Positions 35,251 through 44,151 of a DNA stretch of 64,000 nt are shown in pieces; position 1 is the first letter of the stretch; each line of letters opens with the position of its first letter. The DNA comes from Alexandriicola marinus (GTDB lineage Bacteria; Pseudomonadota; Alphaproteobacteria; Rhodobacterales; Rhodobacteraceae): contig NZ_RBVZ01000002.1 in NCBI RefSeq assembly GCF_004000435.1, forward strand, positions 543,501 through 607,500. Reading direction: 5' to 3'. A model generated the notes under the pieces. That model was not told where the DNA came from, did not search any database, and saw nothing but the letters and a program-made list of their open reading frames with translations. Both the position numbers and the translations under genes were made by a program.

Positions 35251-36309
35251 TCAGTCTTGCTTTTCAAGAAGCCCGGCTGTTCCCAGCCGTTTGCCCACAT
35301 CCTGCCGGGCCTGCAGCGGGCGCCACCAGTCCTCGTTTGCCAGATACCAGTCGACGGTCTTTTCCAGCCCCTCCTGCAGGGTGACCGAGGGGGACCAGCC
35401 CAGTTCGCGCCGGATCTTGGCAGGATCGATTGCATACCGCAGATCATGGCCCGGCCTGTCGGTCACGAAACGGATCAGCTGGTCATGCGGGGCCGCGTCA
35501 GGGCGACGGCTGTCGAGGATGCCGCAGATCGCCGTCACGAGATCGATGTTCCGGGCCTCGTTTTCGCCGCCAATGCAATAGGTCTCTCCGACCGCGCCAC
35601 GCGCAAGCACCGTCAGAAGCGCATCGGCATGATCCTCGACATACAACCAGTCGCGAACGTTCTCGCCCTTGCCATAGACGGGGATCGGCTGTCCGGCGAT
35701 CGCATTCAGGATGACGACGGGGATCAGCTTTTCGGGAAAGTGGTAGGGGCCGTAATTGTTGGAACAATTGGTGACGAGGACGGGGAGCCCATAGGTCTCG
35801 TGCCAGGCCCGGACAAGATGGTCGCTGGCGGCTTTGGATGCGGAATAGGGGCTATTGGGGGCATAGGGACTGGTCTCGGTGAACTGGCCCTCGGCGCCCA
35901 AGCTGCCGAAGACCTCGTCGGTCGAGATATGGTGGAACCGGAACGTCTCGGGCCGGCCCATGCCGTCCCAATAGGCGCGCGTAGCCTCGAGGAGCGTGTA
36001 AGTGCCGGTCACGTTGGTGTCGATGAACGCGCCGGGCCCGTCGATGGACCTGTCCACGTGGCTTTCGGCGGCCAGATGCATCACCGCATCGGGCTGATAC
36101 GTGGCCAGAACCCGGTCGACGCCGTCGCGGTCTCGGATATCCACATGTTCGAAGGTGTATCCCGGCCGGTCAGCGATCGGATCGAGATTGGCCTGGCAGG
36201 CGGCATAGGTCAGAGCGTCGAGATTGATCACCTCATGCCCGGCCGTGACGGCCTGACGCACCACCGCCGAGCCGATGAAACCCGATCCCCCTGTCACGAT
36301 AATCTTCAT
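35251..36309 (-). CDS. rmlB: dTDP-glucose 4,6-dehydratase
   Basis: A 352-residue extended SDR. Seen: [16 protein letters not shown], the [12 protein letters not shown] block, [12 protein letters not shown] with the catalytic Thr/Asp/Glu of the dehydratases, [15 protein letters not shown] and [18 protein letters not shown]. The ATG at 36309 is preferred over one five codons upstream because the family begins with MKI. It catalyses the second step to dTDP-rhamnose. The partner genes rmlA and rmlC are not in this window. Confidence 0.93.
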   Translation of the reverse strand: MKIIVTGGSGFIGSAVVRQAVTAGHEVINLDALTYAACQANLDPIADRPGYTFEHVDIRDRDGVDRVLATYQPDAVMHLAAESHVDRSIDGPGAFIDTNVTGTYTLLEATRAYWDGMGRPETFRFHHISTDEVFGSLGAEGQFTETSPYAPNSPYSASKAASDHLVRAWHETYGLPVLVTNCSNNYGPYHFPEKLIPVVILNAIAGQPIPVYGKGENVRDWLYVEDHADALLTVLARGAVGETYCIGGENEARNIDLVTAICGILDSRRPDAAPHDQLIRFVTDRPGHDLRYAIDPAKIRRELGWSPSVTLQEGLEKTVDWYLANEDWWRPLQARQDVGKRLGTAGLLEKQD

Positions 36310-36378
36310 GCGTGCATCACCCATCCCGGATTTCTGAACCGCTTAGCAACCGCAGGGCCACATGTCACGCATAAGGGA

Positions 36379-37464
36379 TCAAGTGTTGCCGATGGGGCCA
36401 ATATCACCGGGCGCGACCGCCACTGTCTTCACCACGGCAAAGAGCGGCATCCCGACACGGATGTTCAACGCATCAGCCGACCGCCGGGTGATCCGCGACA
36501 AGAGTTTCGCACCCTCATCCCCGACGCTCAGCTGGATCAGAACACCTGGCCCCTCACCCGAGCGAACCTGAGTGACATGTCCGGCCATCACGTTGAGCGC
36601 CGACATGCCGTGCGGGCGGTCCAGCGACAGCATCACATCCTGCGCCTCGATCCTCAGCCGAAGTGCCTGCCCGACCTCGCCGGACAGGGCCGGCACGAAC
36701 AGCGGCCCTCCCGCCGCGGACAGCTCGGTCAGACCATCGTCATGATGCCGGGCGATGCGGGCCTCGATCACGGCGCCCGCGCCGCGGATCCCCACATGCC
36801 GGGCAAGCCCCGGATCCGACAACAGGTCGGCCACCGGCCCGTTGGCCAGAACGCGCCCGTCCTTGATGATGACCAGCGTATTGGCAAGCTGCGCCACCTC
36901 TTCAAGCGCATGGCTGACATACAGGATAGGCAGTCGGGCCTCATCCCGAAGCCGGGCGAGATAGGGCAGGATCGCGGCCTTGCGCGCCGGATCGAGAGAG
37001 GCGAGCGGTTCGTCCATCAACAGGATCTCCGGCTCGGACATCAGCGCGCGCGCGATGGCCACCCGCTGCGCCTCGCCGCCTGACAAGCTGCCGGGGCGAC
37101 GATCCAGAAGCGCGCCGATCCCCAGAAGATCGACCACAGTCGAAGGGTCAGCCACGGCTGCGGCCCCATAGCCGATGTTCTGGCGCACGCTCATGTGCGG
37201 GAAGAGGCGCGCATCCTGAAAGACATAGCCGACCTTTCGGCGGTGGGTCGGCACCCAGAGACCCGAGGCGCTGTCCTGCAAGACCCGCCCACCGATCGCG
37301 ATGCGCCCCTCGTCAGCACGGACAAGCCCCGCGATGGCGTTGATGATCGTCGACTTTCCGGCACCGGAATGACCATAGAGCGCCGTGACGCCATCCGGCG
37401 CGGCAAAGGCCAGGTCGAGCGTGAACGCCCCGAACCGGTGGCGCAGCCTGAGATCGAGGCTCAT
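36379..37464 (-). CDS. modC: Molybdate ABC transporter ATP-binding protein
   Basis: A 361-residue ATPase. Walker A GHSGAGKST near residue 35, signature LSGGEAQRVAIARAL, Walker B ILLMDEPLASLD, followed by the C-terminal molybdate-binding (mop/TOBE) domain with LRLRIEAQDVML and a final mop-like segment. The ATG at 37464 gives an ATGA overlap with modB; the longer reading is not family-like. Energises molybdate (or tungstate) import. Confidence 0.93.
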   Translation of the reverse strand: MSLDLRLRHRFGAFTLDLAFAAPDGVTALYGHSGAGKSTIINAIAGLVRADEGRIAIGGRVLQDSASGLWVPTHRRKVGYVFQDARLFPHMSVRQNIGYGAAAVADPSTVVDLLGIGALLDRRPGSLSGGEAQRVAIARALMSEPEILLMDEPLASLDPARKAAILPYLARLRDEARLPILYVSHALEEVAQLANTLVIIKDGRVLANGPVADLLSDPGLARHVGIRGAGAVIEARIARHHDDGLTELSAAGGPLFVPALSGEVGQALRLRIEAQDVMLSLDRPHGMSALNVMAGHVTQVRSGEGPGVLIQLSVGDEGAKLLSRITRRSADALNIRVGMPLFAVVKTVAVAPGDIGPIGNT

Positions 37465-38171
37465 GTCCGGCCCTCCGACAGACCCAGCCGCGCCGCCGCG
37501 CGGCGGGCCAGCCATTCGGACAGGGCCAGCGCACCCAGCGCGATCACAACCGACACGACCACGAGGCGCAGGGCCGACGCCTCGCCCCCGGGCACTTGCA
37601 GGAAGGCATAGATGGCCGACGGCAACGTCCGGGTCTGGCCCGGAATGTTCGACACGAAGGTGATCGTTGCGCCAAATTCACCCATCGCCTTGGCAAAGGA
37701 CAGGATCATCCCGGTCAGAAGCCCGGGCAGGATCATCGGCAGGGTGATCGTCCGGAAGATCCGAAACCGCGAGGCGCCCAGCGTTGCGGCCGCCTGTTCG
37801 AGTTTCGGATCAACCGCCTCGATCGACAGCCGGATCGCCCGCACCATCAGCGGGAACGCCATGATCGCCGCGGCCAGCGCGGCCCCCGTCCAGCGGAAGG
37901 CAAATTCGATCCCCAGTGCCTCGGACAGCCAGCGCCCGATGGGGGCATTCGTTCCCAGAACCAGCAGAAGAATATATCCTGTGACAACCGGGGGAAGGAT
38001 CAGCGGCAGATGCACCAATCCGTTCAGAACCTGTCGGCCCGGAAACCGCCAGCGCGCCAGCGCATAGGCCACGAAAATACCGAAAGGCAGACTGGCCACG
38101 GTGGCCCAAAGGGCGACCCTCAGAGACAGGGCCACCGCCTGCCACTCCTCCGGGCCAAGCCAGCCGGTCAT
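37461..38171 (-). CDS. modB: Molybdate ABC transporter permease
   Basis: A 236-residue inner-membrane protein with about five to six helices. Family motifs: LPLILPPVVTGYILL and the ATPase-docking EAA loop AAATLGASRFRIFRTITLP, then the FAKAMGEFGATI block typical of ModB. Overlaps both modA and modC by 4 bases. Confidence 0.93.
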   Translation of the reverse strand: MTGWLGPEEWQAVALSLRVALWATVASLPFGIFVAYALARWRFPGRQVLNGLVHLPLILPPVVTGYILLLVLGTNAPIGRWLSEALGIEFAFRWTGAALAAAIMAFPLMVRAIRLSIEAVDPKLEQAAATLGASRFRIFRTITLPMILPGLLTGMILSFAKAMGEFGATITFVSNIPGQTRTLPSAIYAFLQVPGGEASALRLVVVSVVIALGALALSEWLARRAAARLGLSEGRT

Positions 38172-38905
38172 TCCCGAGGCTCCCCCGGAAGGGCGAAGCC
38201 GTCGGCCACGAAGATCGCCTGCGCCTCCGACGACCCGAGGTAATCAAGGAATTCCGCCGCGGCGAGCGAGGCGGAGAGTTGGGCCGCCGGGTAAAGGATC
38301 GGGCGATGCGACGTGTCCGGAAACCCCGCCACGATGACCGCATTGTCCTCTGCCGCCGCGTCGGTGCTGTAGACGACGCCGAACGTCACCTCGCCCAGCG
38401 CGACAAGACGCAAGGCCGCGCGCACGTTGTCCGTCTCGACAACGCGGGGAGCCAAGGTATCCCACAGGCCCAGCGCCTCGAGTGCCTCCCGCCCATATTG
38501 CCCGGCAGGCACCGCGTTCGTCAGCGCCATGGCAAGCCGCCCCTCACCAAGCGTTTCCGGCAGGTCTTGCAATGCAACCTCGGGCCCCTCGCGCGCGACG
38601 ACGACGAGGGAGTTCGACAACACGTCCCGCCGCGTGCCCGCAACGACAAGGCCCGCCGCCTCGATATCGTCCATCCAGTCGACGCTTGCAGAGATGAAGA
38701 CATCGGCAGGCGCGCCGCGTCGGATTTGAAACGCGAGCGCGGAGGTCCCTGCATAGGAGAGGATGACATCGTGATCCGTGCGCGCCTCGAACGCCTCGGC
38801 CACCCGATCGAGCGTTCCGCCAAGGCTTGCCGGTGCGAAGACGAGGATATCGTCGGCCCGCACCAGGGCCGGAAGGCACAGACATAGGAGAAGAATTCGC
38901 ATCAT
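38168..38905 (-). CDS. modA: Molybdate ABC transporter substrate-binding protein
   Basis: About 245 residues with a short signal peptide (MMRILLLCLCLPALVRA) and the ModA core FAPASLGGTLDRVAEAFE, AGTSALAFQIRRGAPADVFISA, which holds the anion-binding Ser residues, and the late TDAAAE/YPAA blocks. The first Met of the pair at 38905 or the second at 38902 is the start; the track upstream is hydrophilic. First gene of modABC. Molybdate import suits the mobA gene two kilobases away. Confidence 0.92.
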   Translation of the reverse strand: MMRILLLCLCLPALVRADDILVFAPASLGGTLDRVAEAFEARTDHDVILSYAGTSALAFQIRRGAPADVFISASVDWMDDIEAAGLVVAGTRRDVLSNSLVVVAREGPEVALQDLPETLGEGRLAMALTNAVPAGQYGREALEALGLWDTLAPRVVETDNVRAALRLVALGEVTFGVVYSTDAAAEDNAVIVAGFPDTSHRPILYPAAQLSASLAAAEFLDYLGSSEAQAIFVADGFALPGEPRE

Positions 38906-39096
38906 GGAAAGACCGTCGTTCCAAGACCGGCGAAGTTCAAGCGCCATGAACCGCGCAGGTGGGCCCCGGTGACATAGAGTCCGCCTGCGCCAAGAATGAC
39001 AGGCCTGTCGGGCACAGCAATACAGGATTGTCAGAAGACCGGACCAGCCCCGGTGACGCAGCCCGGGTTTGATCTCAGGGCGCCCGGCTGAACGGT

Positions 39097-39118
39097 GAGG
39101 CCCGCCGGAGCGGGCCTC
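39097..39118 (-). terminator. GC-rich hairpin after scoB
   Basis: GAGGCCCGC and GCGGGCCTC form a perfect 9-bp stem with a 4-base loop, 8 bases beyond the scoB stop. There is no T run after it on the - strand, so it would be an atypical terminator or a stabilising hairpin. Confidence 0.5.
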
Positions 39119-39125
39119 AACAAAC

Positions 39126-39749
39126 TCAGACGATGTTGGCGTCCGTGGCCGCGATGACCTCTTCGCGGGTGACGCCGGGGGCGAGTTCCACGATGTGCAG
39201 GCCCTTGTGCTCGACCTCGAGCACGCAGAGGTTCGTGATGATCAGGTCCACCACGCCCTTGCCGGTCAGCGGCAGGGTGCATTCCTTGAGGATCTTGCTC
39301 TCGCCATGCTTGTTGGTGTGATCCATCACAACGATGACCCGGCCCACGCCGGCCACGAGGTCCATCGCGCCGCCCATGCCTTTGACAAGCTTGCCGGGGA
39401 TCATCCAGTTGGCCAGATCGCCCTCTTCGCTCACCTCCATGGCGCCGAGGATCGCGGCCGCGATCTTGCCGCCCCGGATCATGCCGAACGATGTGGCGCT
39501 GTCGAAATACGCGGTCTTCGGCAGCTCGGTGATCGTTTGCTTGCCGGCATTGATGAGGTCGGGATCTTCCTCGCCCTCGAACGGAAACGGGCCCATGCCA
39601 AGCATGCCGTTTTCCGACTGCAGCGTGATTTCCTTGTCGCCCACGTAGTTCGCGACAAGCGTAGGGATCCCGATCCCGAGGTTCACGTACATCCCGTCTT
39701 CGAGTTCCTGAGCGGCCCGTGCCGCCATCTGGTTACGGTCCCAAGGCAT
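39126..39749 (-). CDS. scoB: 3-oxoacid CoA-transferase subunit B
   Basis: A 207-residue subunit of succinyl-CoA:acetoacetate (3-ketoacid) CoA transferase. Seen: [16 protein letters not shown], the catalytic glutamate in LQSENGMLG (Glu46), [14 protein letters not shown] and [19 protein letters not shown] precedes the ATG. Two bases after scoA. Activates acetoacetate, which is also a product of the homogentisate pathway encoded 6-8 kb away. Confidence 0.92.
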   Translation of the reverse strand: MPWDRNQMAARAAQELEDGMYVNLGIGIPTLVANYVGDKEITLQSENGMLGMGPFPFEGEEDPDLINAGKQTITELPKTAYFDSATSFGMIRGGKIAAAILGAMEVSEEGDLANWMIPGKLVKGMGGAMDLVAGVGRVIVVMDHTNKHGESKILKECTLPLTGKGVVDLIITNLCVLEVEHKGLHIVELAPGVTREEVIAATDANIV

Positions 39750-39751
39750 GA

Positions 39752-40456
39752 TCAGGCCTCCTCACGCTGGCGGGTTGTGCGCTGTTCGATGCGCTTTTCA
39801 TGCTCGCCCTGGATCAGGCGATGAACGTAGATGCCGGGCAGGTGGATGTGATCGGGATCAAGCTCGCCGGGTTCAACGATCTCCTCGACCTCCATCACGC
39901 AAATCTTGCCGCACATGGCAGCGGGCGGATTGAAGTTGCGCGCGGTCTTGCGGAAGATCGCGTTGCCGGTTGTGTCGGCCTTCCACGCCTTGACGATCGA
40001 CAGATCGGCAAAGATGCCATGTTCCATGATGTAGGTCTGGCCATGGAACTCCTTGTGTTCCTTGCCCTCCGCGATCTGGGTGCCCACGCCGGTCCGGGTG
40101 TAGAAACCCGGGATACCGCAGCCGCCTGCACGCATCCGCTCGGCCAGGGTGCCTTGCGGGTTGAACTCCAGTTCCAGCTCACCCGAAAGGTATTGCCGCA
40201 TGAATTCGGCATTCTCGCCCACGTAGGAGGAGATCATCTTCTTGACCTGACGGGTCTGAAGCAGGATCCCGATCCCGAACTCGTCGACGCCGGCGTTGTT
40301 GGACGCAAAGGTCAGGTCCTTGGTCCCGGCCTCCTTGATCGCCTGAAGCAACAGCTCAGGGATGCCGCACAGGCCGAACCCGCCGGCTGCAATGAACATG
40401 CCATCGTGCAATAGCCCGTCGAGCGCCTCGCTGGCCGAACCGTAAATCTTCTTCAT
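39752..40456 (-). CDS. scoA: 3-oxoacid CoA-transferase subunit A
   Basis: A 234-residue subunit with [34 protein letters not shown] and the [16 protein letters not shown] block. The ATG at 40456 has AGGAG seven bases upstream; the reading to 40540 adds an unrelated stretch. With ScoB it transfers CoA between succinyl-CoA and acetoacetate in ketone-body or aromatic-ring-derived acetoacetate use. Confidence 0.92.
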   Translation of the reverse strand: MKKIYGSASEALDGLLHDGMFIAAGGFGLCGIPELLLQAIKEAGTKDLTFASNNAGVDEFGIGILLQTRQVKKMISSYVGENAEFMRQYLSGELELEFNPQGTLAERMRAGGCGIPGFYTRTGVGTQIAEGKEHKEFHGQTYIMEHGIFADLSIVKAWKADTTGNAIFRKTARNFNPPAAMCGKICVMEVEEIVEPGELDPDHIHLPGIYVHRLIQGEHEKRIEQRTTRQREEA

Positions 40457-40704
40457 CTTTTGCTCCTTGATGGGGGCAGGCGTAATGATGTTTCGTGACG
40501 GACAAGGGATGCCGCAAAGGCGCCCGAACGGCAAGGCCATAGGCGCAAGACACGCGCGGCGTCATCGGCTTGTGAAACGGCGGGCACGCGCGATATCAGC
40601 GTCGGGCCGCAAATCCACGGGACTGTCGGGATGAGAAAGATGATCATCGCTTTGCTGTCCGGCAACGGCGACCGGAACATGACCGGACGCGTCGGGCCGA
40701 GCCG

Positions 40705-41274
40705 ATGAGATGTGCCGTGATCCTTGCCGGGGGACTGTCGCGCCGGATGGAGGGCCCGAACAAGAGCCTTGTCGACCTGAAAGGTCGTCCGATGATCCGC
40801 CATGTCATCGCGCGGATCGCGCCCCAGGTGGATCGGCTGGCGATCAACGCGAATGGCGCTGTCGCGCACCTCGCAACCCTCGGCCATGAGATCATAGCCG
40901 ATGACATCCCCGATCATCCCGGACCGCTGGCCGGTGTTCTGGCCGCGATCGGCTGGGCGTCCGGTCAGGGTGCGGACAGGGTGCTGACCATTCCGACGGA
41001 TTGCCCGTTTCTGCCGACCGACCTCTTTGACAGGCTCGACGCCGGGGCCGGTCTGACGGTCGCACGATCCGCGTCCGGCACACATCCGGTCTGTGCGATC
41101 TGGCCCGTCCGGCATGAGGCTGCGATCCGCGCGGCGATCCTCGGCGGGACACGCCGGATGCGCGATGTGACCGCCGCGCTTGGCGCGCGCGAGATTGCTT
41201 TTGACGACATCCCCGATCCGTTCTTCAACGTGAACACACCGGCCGATCTGGCCGCTGCGGCAGAGCGGCTGTGA
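40705..41274 (+). CDS. mobA: Molybdenum cofactor guanylyltransferase
   Basis: A 189-residue nucleotidyltransferase. Seen: CAVILAGGLSRRMEGPNKSL (the GTP-binding LAGGxxRRM loop, with Asn in place of the common Asp before Lys), INANG, DDIPDHPGPLAGVLA and TIPTDCPFLPTDL, which carries the metal-binding Asp. It attaches GMP to molybdopterin to form the bis-MGD cofactor. Its stop shares a TGATG junction with the next gene; modABC is nearby. Confidence 0.92.
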   Translation: MRCAVILAGGLSRRMEGPNKSLVDLKGRPMIRHVIARIAPQVDRLAINANGAVAHLATLGHEIIADDIPDHPGPLAGVLAAIGWASGQGADRVLTIPTDCPFLPTDLFDRLDAGAGLTVARSASGTHPVCAIWPVRHEAAIRAAILGGTRRMRDVTAALGAREIAFDDIPDPFFNVNTPADLAAAAERL

Positions 41275-42140
41275 TGCGGTCCTTCGACGAGGTTGTCGCG
41301 GTCGACTGGTCGGCCAGCGGGGTTCCCAAGACGGGGCCGGATTCGATCTGGATCGCCTCCTCGGACGGCGCGCTCGGCAATCCCGCGACCCGGCATGACG
41401 CGACGCAGGACATTCGCAACCGTGTGGCAACGGCGGTCTCGACCGGCAGGCGGACGCTTGTCGTGTTCGACTTCGCGCTGGGGGCACCCGCGGGGCTCGC
41501 CCAACGCGCGACAGGCCGGACATCAGCGCCTGCTTTGTGGAATTGGCTTGCCGAACGACACGAGGATGATGCGCGCAACCGCACGAACTATCGTCACCTC
41601 GCGGCAGAGCTGAATGCGTTGTTCAGCGGGGATGGCCCCTTTTGGGGAAACGGTCAGAAGGCCGACATCCCGGGCCTTCCCCGGCGCAAACCGCCGCTGC
41701 CAGACGGCCTTCTCGCCCATCGACGTGCCGAAAAGGCAGGGCATGAACTTGGTCTTGCGCCAAAGCCCATTTGGCAACTGGCGGGCGCAGGCGCGGTGGG
41801 CGCGCAATCCCTGACGGGCATGGCGATGATCGCGAACCTGTGCCGGGACTTCGAAGGCCAGCTTGCCGTCTGGCCCTTCGAGGACGCGACCACCGCACCT
41901 GTGATCCTGGCGGAGACCTATCTTTCGCTTCTGCCCGCCGAAACCGCGCGTCGAGTGGCGCGCGGCATGATCAAGGACGCAGCGCAGGCCTCGTCGATCG
42001 CCGATGGCTTTCTGGCGCTGGATCGCAGCGGTGTTCTGGGGAGGCTGTTCGAACCGGACGCGCCGGCCGAGGTCCTCGCCGAAGAGGGGTGGTATCTGGG
42101 CGCGGGTCAGGCCGCGCTGGTTCAATCGGCCTTCGACTGA
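41274..42140 (+). CDS. Conserved protein of unknown function coupled to mobA
   Basis: A 288-residue soluble protein. It begins with an Asp-containing strand (VVAVDWSASGVPKTGPDSIWIA) and later has VVFDFALGAPAGLA. Two such Asp strands look like an RNase H-like fold, as in DUF429-type proteins, but this is only a visual comparison. A mid-protein segment FWGNGQKADIPGLPRRKPPLP is Pro-rich, and WPFEDAT occurs in the C-terminal half. The ATG overlaps the mobA stop by one base, so it is co-translated and may act in molybdenum cofactor work (inference). The end overlaps the convergent TusA-like gene by 19 bases. I do not recognise a firm function. Confidence 0.6.
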   Translation: MRSFDEVVAVDWSASGVPKTGPDSIWIASSDGALGNPATRHDATQDIRNRVATAVSTGRRTLVVFDFALGAPAGLAQRATGRTSAPALWNWLAERHEDDARNRTNYRHLAAELNALFSGDGPFWGNGQKADIPGLPRRKPPLPDGLLAHRRAEKAGHELGLAPKPIWQLAGAGAVGAQSLTGMAMIANLCRDFEGQLAVWPFEDATTAPVILAETYLSLLPAETARRVARGMIKDAAQASSIADGFLALDRSGVLGRLFEPDAPAEVLAEEGWYLGAGQAALVQSAFD

Positions 42141-42382
42141 CCGCGTTCGATCACGAAGACATGCGTATCGCCGTCGGCCTCTGACGACACAAGCCGGTGG
42201 CCGGCCTCTGCGCAGAAATGCGGAATGTCGATCACTGCGACGGGATCGCTTGTCCGGATGCGCAGCGTCTGCAGCGGCTTCATCGCGATCAAAGTCTTGC
42301 GCGCCCGCAAGACGGGCAACGGACACACCAGCCCGACGGCATCAACCTCGCGATCCGGCAGCACGCGGGCGTGCCCTGTCAT
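42122..42382 (-). CDS. TusA-like sulfurtransferase
   Basis: An 86-residue protein of the TusA/SirA/YedF type. The CPxP hallmark is present in GLVCPLPVLRARKTL; a second cysteine is in IPHFCAEAGH. Family members carry sulfur as persulfide for tRNA thiolation, molybdenum cofactor or sulfur oxidation, or act as accessory proteins. It has an ATGA overlap with the DUF2783 gene and so is translated with the aromatic monooxygenase operon, an unusual place for a sulfur carrier. Confidence 0.82.
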   Translation of the reverse strand: MTGHARVLPDREVDAVGLVCPLPVLRARKTLIAMKPLQTLRIRTSDPVAVIDIPHFCAEAGHRLVSSEADGDTHVFVIERGQSKAD

Positions 42383-42573
42383 GTGCCGGATGTCCGGGCG
42401 AGGTCGATTGCCTCGCGCAGGACGGCCCGGTCGCCGATATGATTCATCAGGATCAGGATCAGACGCGCGTTCAGCGCGGCACTGGCCTCGGTGTCCAGCC
42501 CCCTGTGCGCCGCCAGAAGGTCGGCATAGGCGCCATCGTGATCTTCGATGTTCTTGGCGGTAATCAGGCTCAT
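42379..42573 (-). CDS. DUF2783 small protein
   Basis: A 64-residue acidic, mainly helical protein (ITAKNIEDHDGAYADLLAAH, then ALNARLILILMNHIGD). DUF2783 proteins are known to me as small genes beside FAD monooxygenases in alpha- and betaproteobacteria; their role is not established. The ATG at 42573 gives ATGA overlap with the monooxygenase stop and its own stop overlaps the TusA-like gene. A stabilising or accessory subunit is plausible. Confidence 0.75.
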   Translation of the reverse strand: MSLITAKNIEDHDGAYADLLAAHRGLDTEASAALNARLILILMNHIGDRAVLREAIDLARTSGT

Positions 42574-44117
42574 GCCCGGCCCTCCCAGATGGCGTCGATC
42601 TGCGCTTGGATCGTGGCGGCATCGGCCTTGGTCCACCGCGCGGCCACCACCTGATCGGGCCGGATCAGGTAGATCGCCGCCTTCTCATCACCCAGATAGC
42701 GGGCCGTGATCTCGGGCGAAGGCTCCAGCGTGATCGCCTCGATCCCATCGGGCGCGGGCTGACCGATGGCAAGCACGGTCATCTGGCCCCCGAGCATCGA
42801 CAGAAGCCAGCCATTGCCCTGCGGCGCATCGGGCGCCACCGAACCGGGCCGAGACACGGCGGGCAGTCCCGGGGCATCGGGGGCATTGATCGGATAGATG
42901 CAGGGCATCGACAGCCTGCCGGAATTGACCATGGGGCGGGCGAATTCCGCGTGGCTGGCCAGCGCCAGCGTCGCGTCGCGGAACCACCGGTCGGCCCCAT
43001 CGGAGGGTGACATGAACCGGGTCGACCGGGACGAGTTCATGATGTTCTCGTCCGAGCCATAGGTCCGCTCGGCGTCATAGCGATCCAGCAGCGCGCGCGG
43101 GGCACGGCCCGTGACGACCGCCGCCAGCCGCCAGCCCAGCGCATCGACATCCTGCAGACCGCCATTGCCACCGCGCGCGCCGAAGGGTGAAACGACATGC
43201 GCACTGTCACCGACGAACAGGATCCGGTCGTGGACAAAGCGTTTCAGCCGGCGGCACTGGAAAGTGTAGATTGAGGTCCAGTCGAGCTTGAAATCACTAT
43301 GCCCCACGACCTTTTCGATCCTGGGGATGATGTTTTCGGCCTTCGCTTCTTCTTCGGGGTCGGAACCCCAGCCCAGTTGCAGGTCGATCCGGTAGATATT
43401 GTCGGGCTGCTTGTGCAGAAGCGCCGATTGACCGGAGTGGAATTCGGGCTCGAACCAGAACCACCTCTCGGCGGGGAAATCTGCTTCCATCTCGATATCG
43501 GCGATCAGGAACCTCTCTTCAAAGAGTTCCCCTTCGAAATCGAGGCCGAGCATCGTGCGGATAGGGGATTTCGCCCCATCGCAGGCCAGAACGAATTCCG
43601 CCTCGAGCGTATATGGCCCGTCGGGTGTCTCGATGGAAAGCGTTGCGCAGTCCTCCCCCTGATCAACGGAGACGACCTTGTTCTTGAACCTCAGGTCGAC
43701 CAGATCGGATTCTTCACAACGCGTGACGAGGTATTCCTCGACGTAATATTGCTGAAGATTGACGAAGGCCGGCATCTTGTAGCCGGGATCGGGCAGCAGG
43801 TCGAAATTGAAGACCTCCTTTGCCCGATGGTGGGTGCGGCCCACTTTCCAGGTGACGCCCTTTTCGACGCAGGCCTCGCCCACGCCGATCCGGTCGAGGA
43901 TCTCGAGGGACCGTTTGGCCCAGCAGATCGCCCGCGACCCGACCGAGACCACGTTGTTGTCATCAAGGACAACGGACCGGACACCGTGGTTCGCCAGTTC
44001 CAGCGCCGCGGCCAGACCGATCGGGCCGGCCCCCACGATGATGACCGGGTGGCGCGGTTCGGGCGCCGCCAGCCCCGGCGGCGCGATATACGGGAACGGT
44101 GCATAATCGTAGGCCAT
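42570..44117 (-). CDS. FAD-dependent aromatic monooxygenase (PheA/TfdB/MhpA family)
   Basis: A 515-residue class A flavoprotein hydroxylase. Seen: VGAGPIGLAAALEL (about 29-42), the ACDGAKS DG motif, and LFVGDSAHVVSPFGARGGNGGLQDVDALGW, the GD motif with the FAD-ribityl site. A C-terminal thioredoxin-like domain follows residue ~400, as in phenol hydroxylase and MhpA. The ATG at 44117 follows GGGAGG; the reading to 44459 is spurious. In an operon with hmgA and fahA it likely hydroxylates an aromatic acid into homogentisate, for example 3- or 4-hydroxyphenylacetate (inference from context). Confidence 0.85.
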   Translation of the reverse strand: MAYDYAPFPYIAPPGLAAPEPRHPVIIVGAGPIGLAAALELANHGVRSVVLDDNNVVSVGSRAICWAKRSLEILDRIGVGEACVEKGVTWKVGRTHHRAKEVFNFDLLPDPGYKMPAFVNLQQYYVEEYLVTRCEESDLVDLRFKNKVVSVDQGEDCATLSIETPDGPYTLEAEFVLACDGAKSPIRTMLGLDFEGELFEERFLIADIEMEADFPAERWFWFEPEFHSGQSALLHKQPDNIYRIDLQLGWGSDPEEEAKAENIIPRIEKVVGHSDFKLDWTSIYTFQCRRLKRFVHDRILFVGDSAHVVSPFGARGGNGGLQDVDALGWRLAAVVTGRAPRALLDRYDAERTYGSDENIMNSSRSTRFMSPSDGADRWFRDATLALASHAEFARPMVNSGRLSMPCIYPINAPDAPGLPAVSRPGSVAPDAPQGNGWLLSMLGGQMTVLAIGQPAPDGIEAITLEPSPEITARYLGDEKAAIYLIRPDQVVAARWTKADAATIQAQIDAIWEGRA

Positions 44118-44151
44118 CTTGTCCTCCCTGAACTCGACCCTTGTGCTGCGC

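Noticed and set aside
35086..37083. 665-residue + strand reading across rmlB and modC
   Set aside because: Antisense to two strongly recognised genes, no domain seen.
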